From a bacterium (GTDB lineage Bacteria; Nitrospinota_A; UBA7883; JACRGQ01): DNA of 6,304 nt. Every line of letters begins with the position of its first letter. The first letter of the stretch is position 1. Position numbers and translations under genes: made by a program. The notes under the pieces were generated by a model that saw only the letters and a list, made by a program, of their open reading frames with translations, was not told the DNA's origin and did not search any database. The DNA lies in the NCBI GenBank assembly GCA_021815535.1, contig JAKAGL010000147.1, positions 1-6,304 of the forward strand, given 5' to 3'. Shown here piece by piece: positions 5,241 through 6,304 of this stretch.

Positions 5241-6304
5241 ATGAAATGGCCCAGTCGGATTACGGGAAACATAGCTATTCTCCTGCTTTTGACTGGTTGT
5301 GCCGTTGTTTCCGATCAGGATAATGCCAAGGGTGGGCTTAGCCATTCAAAAGTTACGTTGGAATTCCCCGCAGGCGTCAGTCTCAAACCGAACGGTCAGC
5401 TGCAATCAGATACGAAAAATGATTTTGCCGCGAAAATAACCTCTATCGACTTGGCCGTAACCGCCAGTGATATGACAACGGTCACTCAGAATATTCCGCT
5501 TGCCACCCTCGAAACAACACTGGATATACCATCGGGGTCGGCTAGAACCTTTGGGGTTGTTGTTGCCACTGATGCGGGTATGACATTTACCGGATCACAG
5601 ACGGTTGATCTGGTGCCGGGAGCTTTTGTAGATGTGACCATATCAATCGGAGTCAGTGGGCTGGCGCCAACGGGAGTGTCCGCAACCGCGGGCATTGCCC
5701 AAGTGACTCTGGCGTGGAACGCTGTTCCCGGCGCTACCTCATACAATATTTATTGGAGCAACTCTGCGGGTGTCACCCCATCCACAGGAAACAAAATAAG
5801 TGTTGTGACCAACAGCTACACGCATACCGCTCTTACCCAGGGTGCACAGTACTATTATGTCGTGACCGCAGTGAATGCTTCAGGAGAAACCGCAGCTTCA
5901 AGTGAAGTCTCCGCTATAACTCTTGCTTCTCCTCCAAGTGCTCCTGCGGGAGTTGCCGCAACCCCCGGCGATACGGTTAATACCGTCACTTGGAACGCGG
6001 TTACGGGCGCAACGTCATACAACATTTATTGGAGCACCACATCCGGGGTGACCACCGCTACCGGAACAAAAATATCCGCAGTCAGTTCTCCCTACGTGCA
6101 CACCGGTTTAATCAATGGTACCGCCTATTACTACATCGTAACGGCGGTGAACGCTGGGGGCGAGAGTGCGGCATCTTCCCAGGTATCTGCCGTGCCGAAT
6201 TTGGCAGTTCTGGCGGCGCCCAACGGAGTTGCCGCAACCCCCGGCGATACGGTTAATACCGTCACTTGGAACGCGGTTACGGGCGCAACGTCATACAACA
6301 TTTA
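5241..6304 (+). CDS. Fibronectin type III repeat lipoprotein (3'-partial)
   Basis: The frame is open from ATG 5241 to the window end, giving 354 visible residues. A lipoprotein signal, MKWPSRITGN then a hydrophobic stretch and LLLTGC, puts the lipidated cysteine at residue 20; the next residues are AVV, with no Asp retention signal, so outer-membrane sorting is likely. Residues 37-140 form a beta-rich domain I cannot name (segments LDIPSGSARTFGVVV, TVDLVPGAFVDVTISI), similar in look to the lead domain found before FN3 arrays in other exported proteins. FN3 units begin at residues 142, 234 and 326, each with a WNAVxGATSYNIYWS strand (W159, W251, W343) and, in the two complete units, a YYYxVTAVNAxGE strand. 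The third unit is cut by the window. FN3 domains serve as spacers or adhesive modules, so a surface-displayed binding or structural protein is likely. It is the fourth gene of the cluster, 11 bases after the propeller gene. More repeats probably follow. Confidence 0.88.
   Translation, partial: MKWPSRITGNIAILLLLTGCAVVSDQDNAKGGLSHSKVTLEFPAGVSLKPNGQLQSDTKNDFAAKITSIDLAVTASDMTTVTQNIPLATLETTLDIPSGSARTFGVVVATDAGMTFTGSQTVDLVPGAFVDVTISIGVSGLAPTGVSATAGIAQVTLAWNAVPGATSYNIYWSNSAGVTPSTGNKISVVTNSYTHTALTQGAQYYYVVTAVNASGETAASSEVSAITLASPPSAPAGVAATPGDTVNTVTWNAVTGATSYNIYWSTTSGVTTATGTKISAVSSPYVHTGLINGTAYYYIVTAVNAGGESAASSQVSAVPNLAVLAAPNGVAATPGDTVNTVTWNAVTGATSYNI
5949..6028 (+). repeat. 80-base perfect direct repeat, copy 1
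   Basis: Identical base for base to 6225-6304, 276 bases downstream, including third codon positions. It codes for the first two strands of FN3 unit 2 (GVAATPGDTVNTVTWNAV through SYNI). Confidence 0.95.
6225..6304 (+). repeat. 80-base perfect direct repeat, copy 2 (runs to window end)
   Basis: Same sequence as 5949-6028. The identity starts abruptly (the 8 bases before it differ from those before copy 1) and continues to the last base of the window, so the true repeat may be longer. Confidence 0.95.

Larger units (their letters stand above)
5664..6304 (+). repeat. Tandem FN3-coding units, 276-base period
   Basis: Units start at 5664, 5940 and 6216 (the last incomplete), each exactly 276 bases or 92 codons. 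Position of the conserved tryptophan codon: 5715, 5991 and 6267. Units 1 and 2 are clearly related but have diverged in DNA; units 2 and 3 are identical over a long stretch. Confidence 0.9.

Noticed and set aside
5714..6256. Two + strand ORFs (5714-5905 and 5990-6256) whose products look like paralogs of each other
   Set aside because: They are out-of-frame readings of the FN3 repeats. Their likeness comes from the 276-base tandem period, and the lipoprotein frame is open throughout.
1340..6304. Extracellular electron-transfer conduit (barrel plus multiheme cytochromes)
   Set aside because: A barrel beside an oxidase gene prompted the idea, but no CxxCH motif occurs in any of the four cluster proteins and a terminator separates them from the oxidase.

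Overview
The window looks like chromosomal DNA of a Gram-negative, respiring bacterium. It codes for a heme-copper oxidase subunit I, a predicted outer-membrane beta-barrel, a lipoprotein with a clean lipobox, and two further signal-peptide proteins. Base composition is near 50% GC with mixed codon use. The mix of an A2-like oxidase, a secreted FecR-domain protein, an SBBP propeller and FN3 repeats resembles Desulfobacterota, Nitrospirota or Nitrospinota genomes, but the lineage is an inference and the sequence alone does not settle it.

Layout, all on the + strand. Positions 1-1136 hold the C-terminal two thirds of a cytochrome c oxidase subunit I whose start lies upstream of the window. All visible metal-ligand histidines are present, but several proton-channel and Mg-site residues are unusual. 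A rho-independent terminator at 1160-1192 closes that unit. The rest of the 203-base gap (1137-1339) holds a plausible sigma70-type promoter (1248-1276) and a good Shine-Dalgarno for the next gene.

From 1340 to the window end runs a tight four-gene cluster: (1) a secreted FecR-domain protein with a charged linker and a low-complexity tail; (2) a predicted outer-membrane beta-barrel abutting it (0-base gap); (3) a signal-peptide beta-propeller protein of SBBP type with a C-terminal membrane segment, overlapping the barrel gene by 4 bases (ATGA); (4) a lipoprotein with an N-terminal beta-rich domain followed by FN3 repeats on an exact 92-codon period, starting 11 bases after gene 3 and cut by the window end. 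The spacing argues for one transcript and translational coupling. All four products are exported, so the best reading is a cell-envelope assembly (barrel plus periplasmic or surface repeat proteins) of unknown function. No heme-binding CxxCH motif, protease, sigma factor, transposase, tRNA/rRNA or CRISPR array is visible.

The most notable points are the atypical oxidase channel residues, the unassigned four-gene envelope operon, an 80-base perfect repeat between neighbouring FN3 units, and a strong GC-rich palindrome inside the FecR gene.
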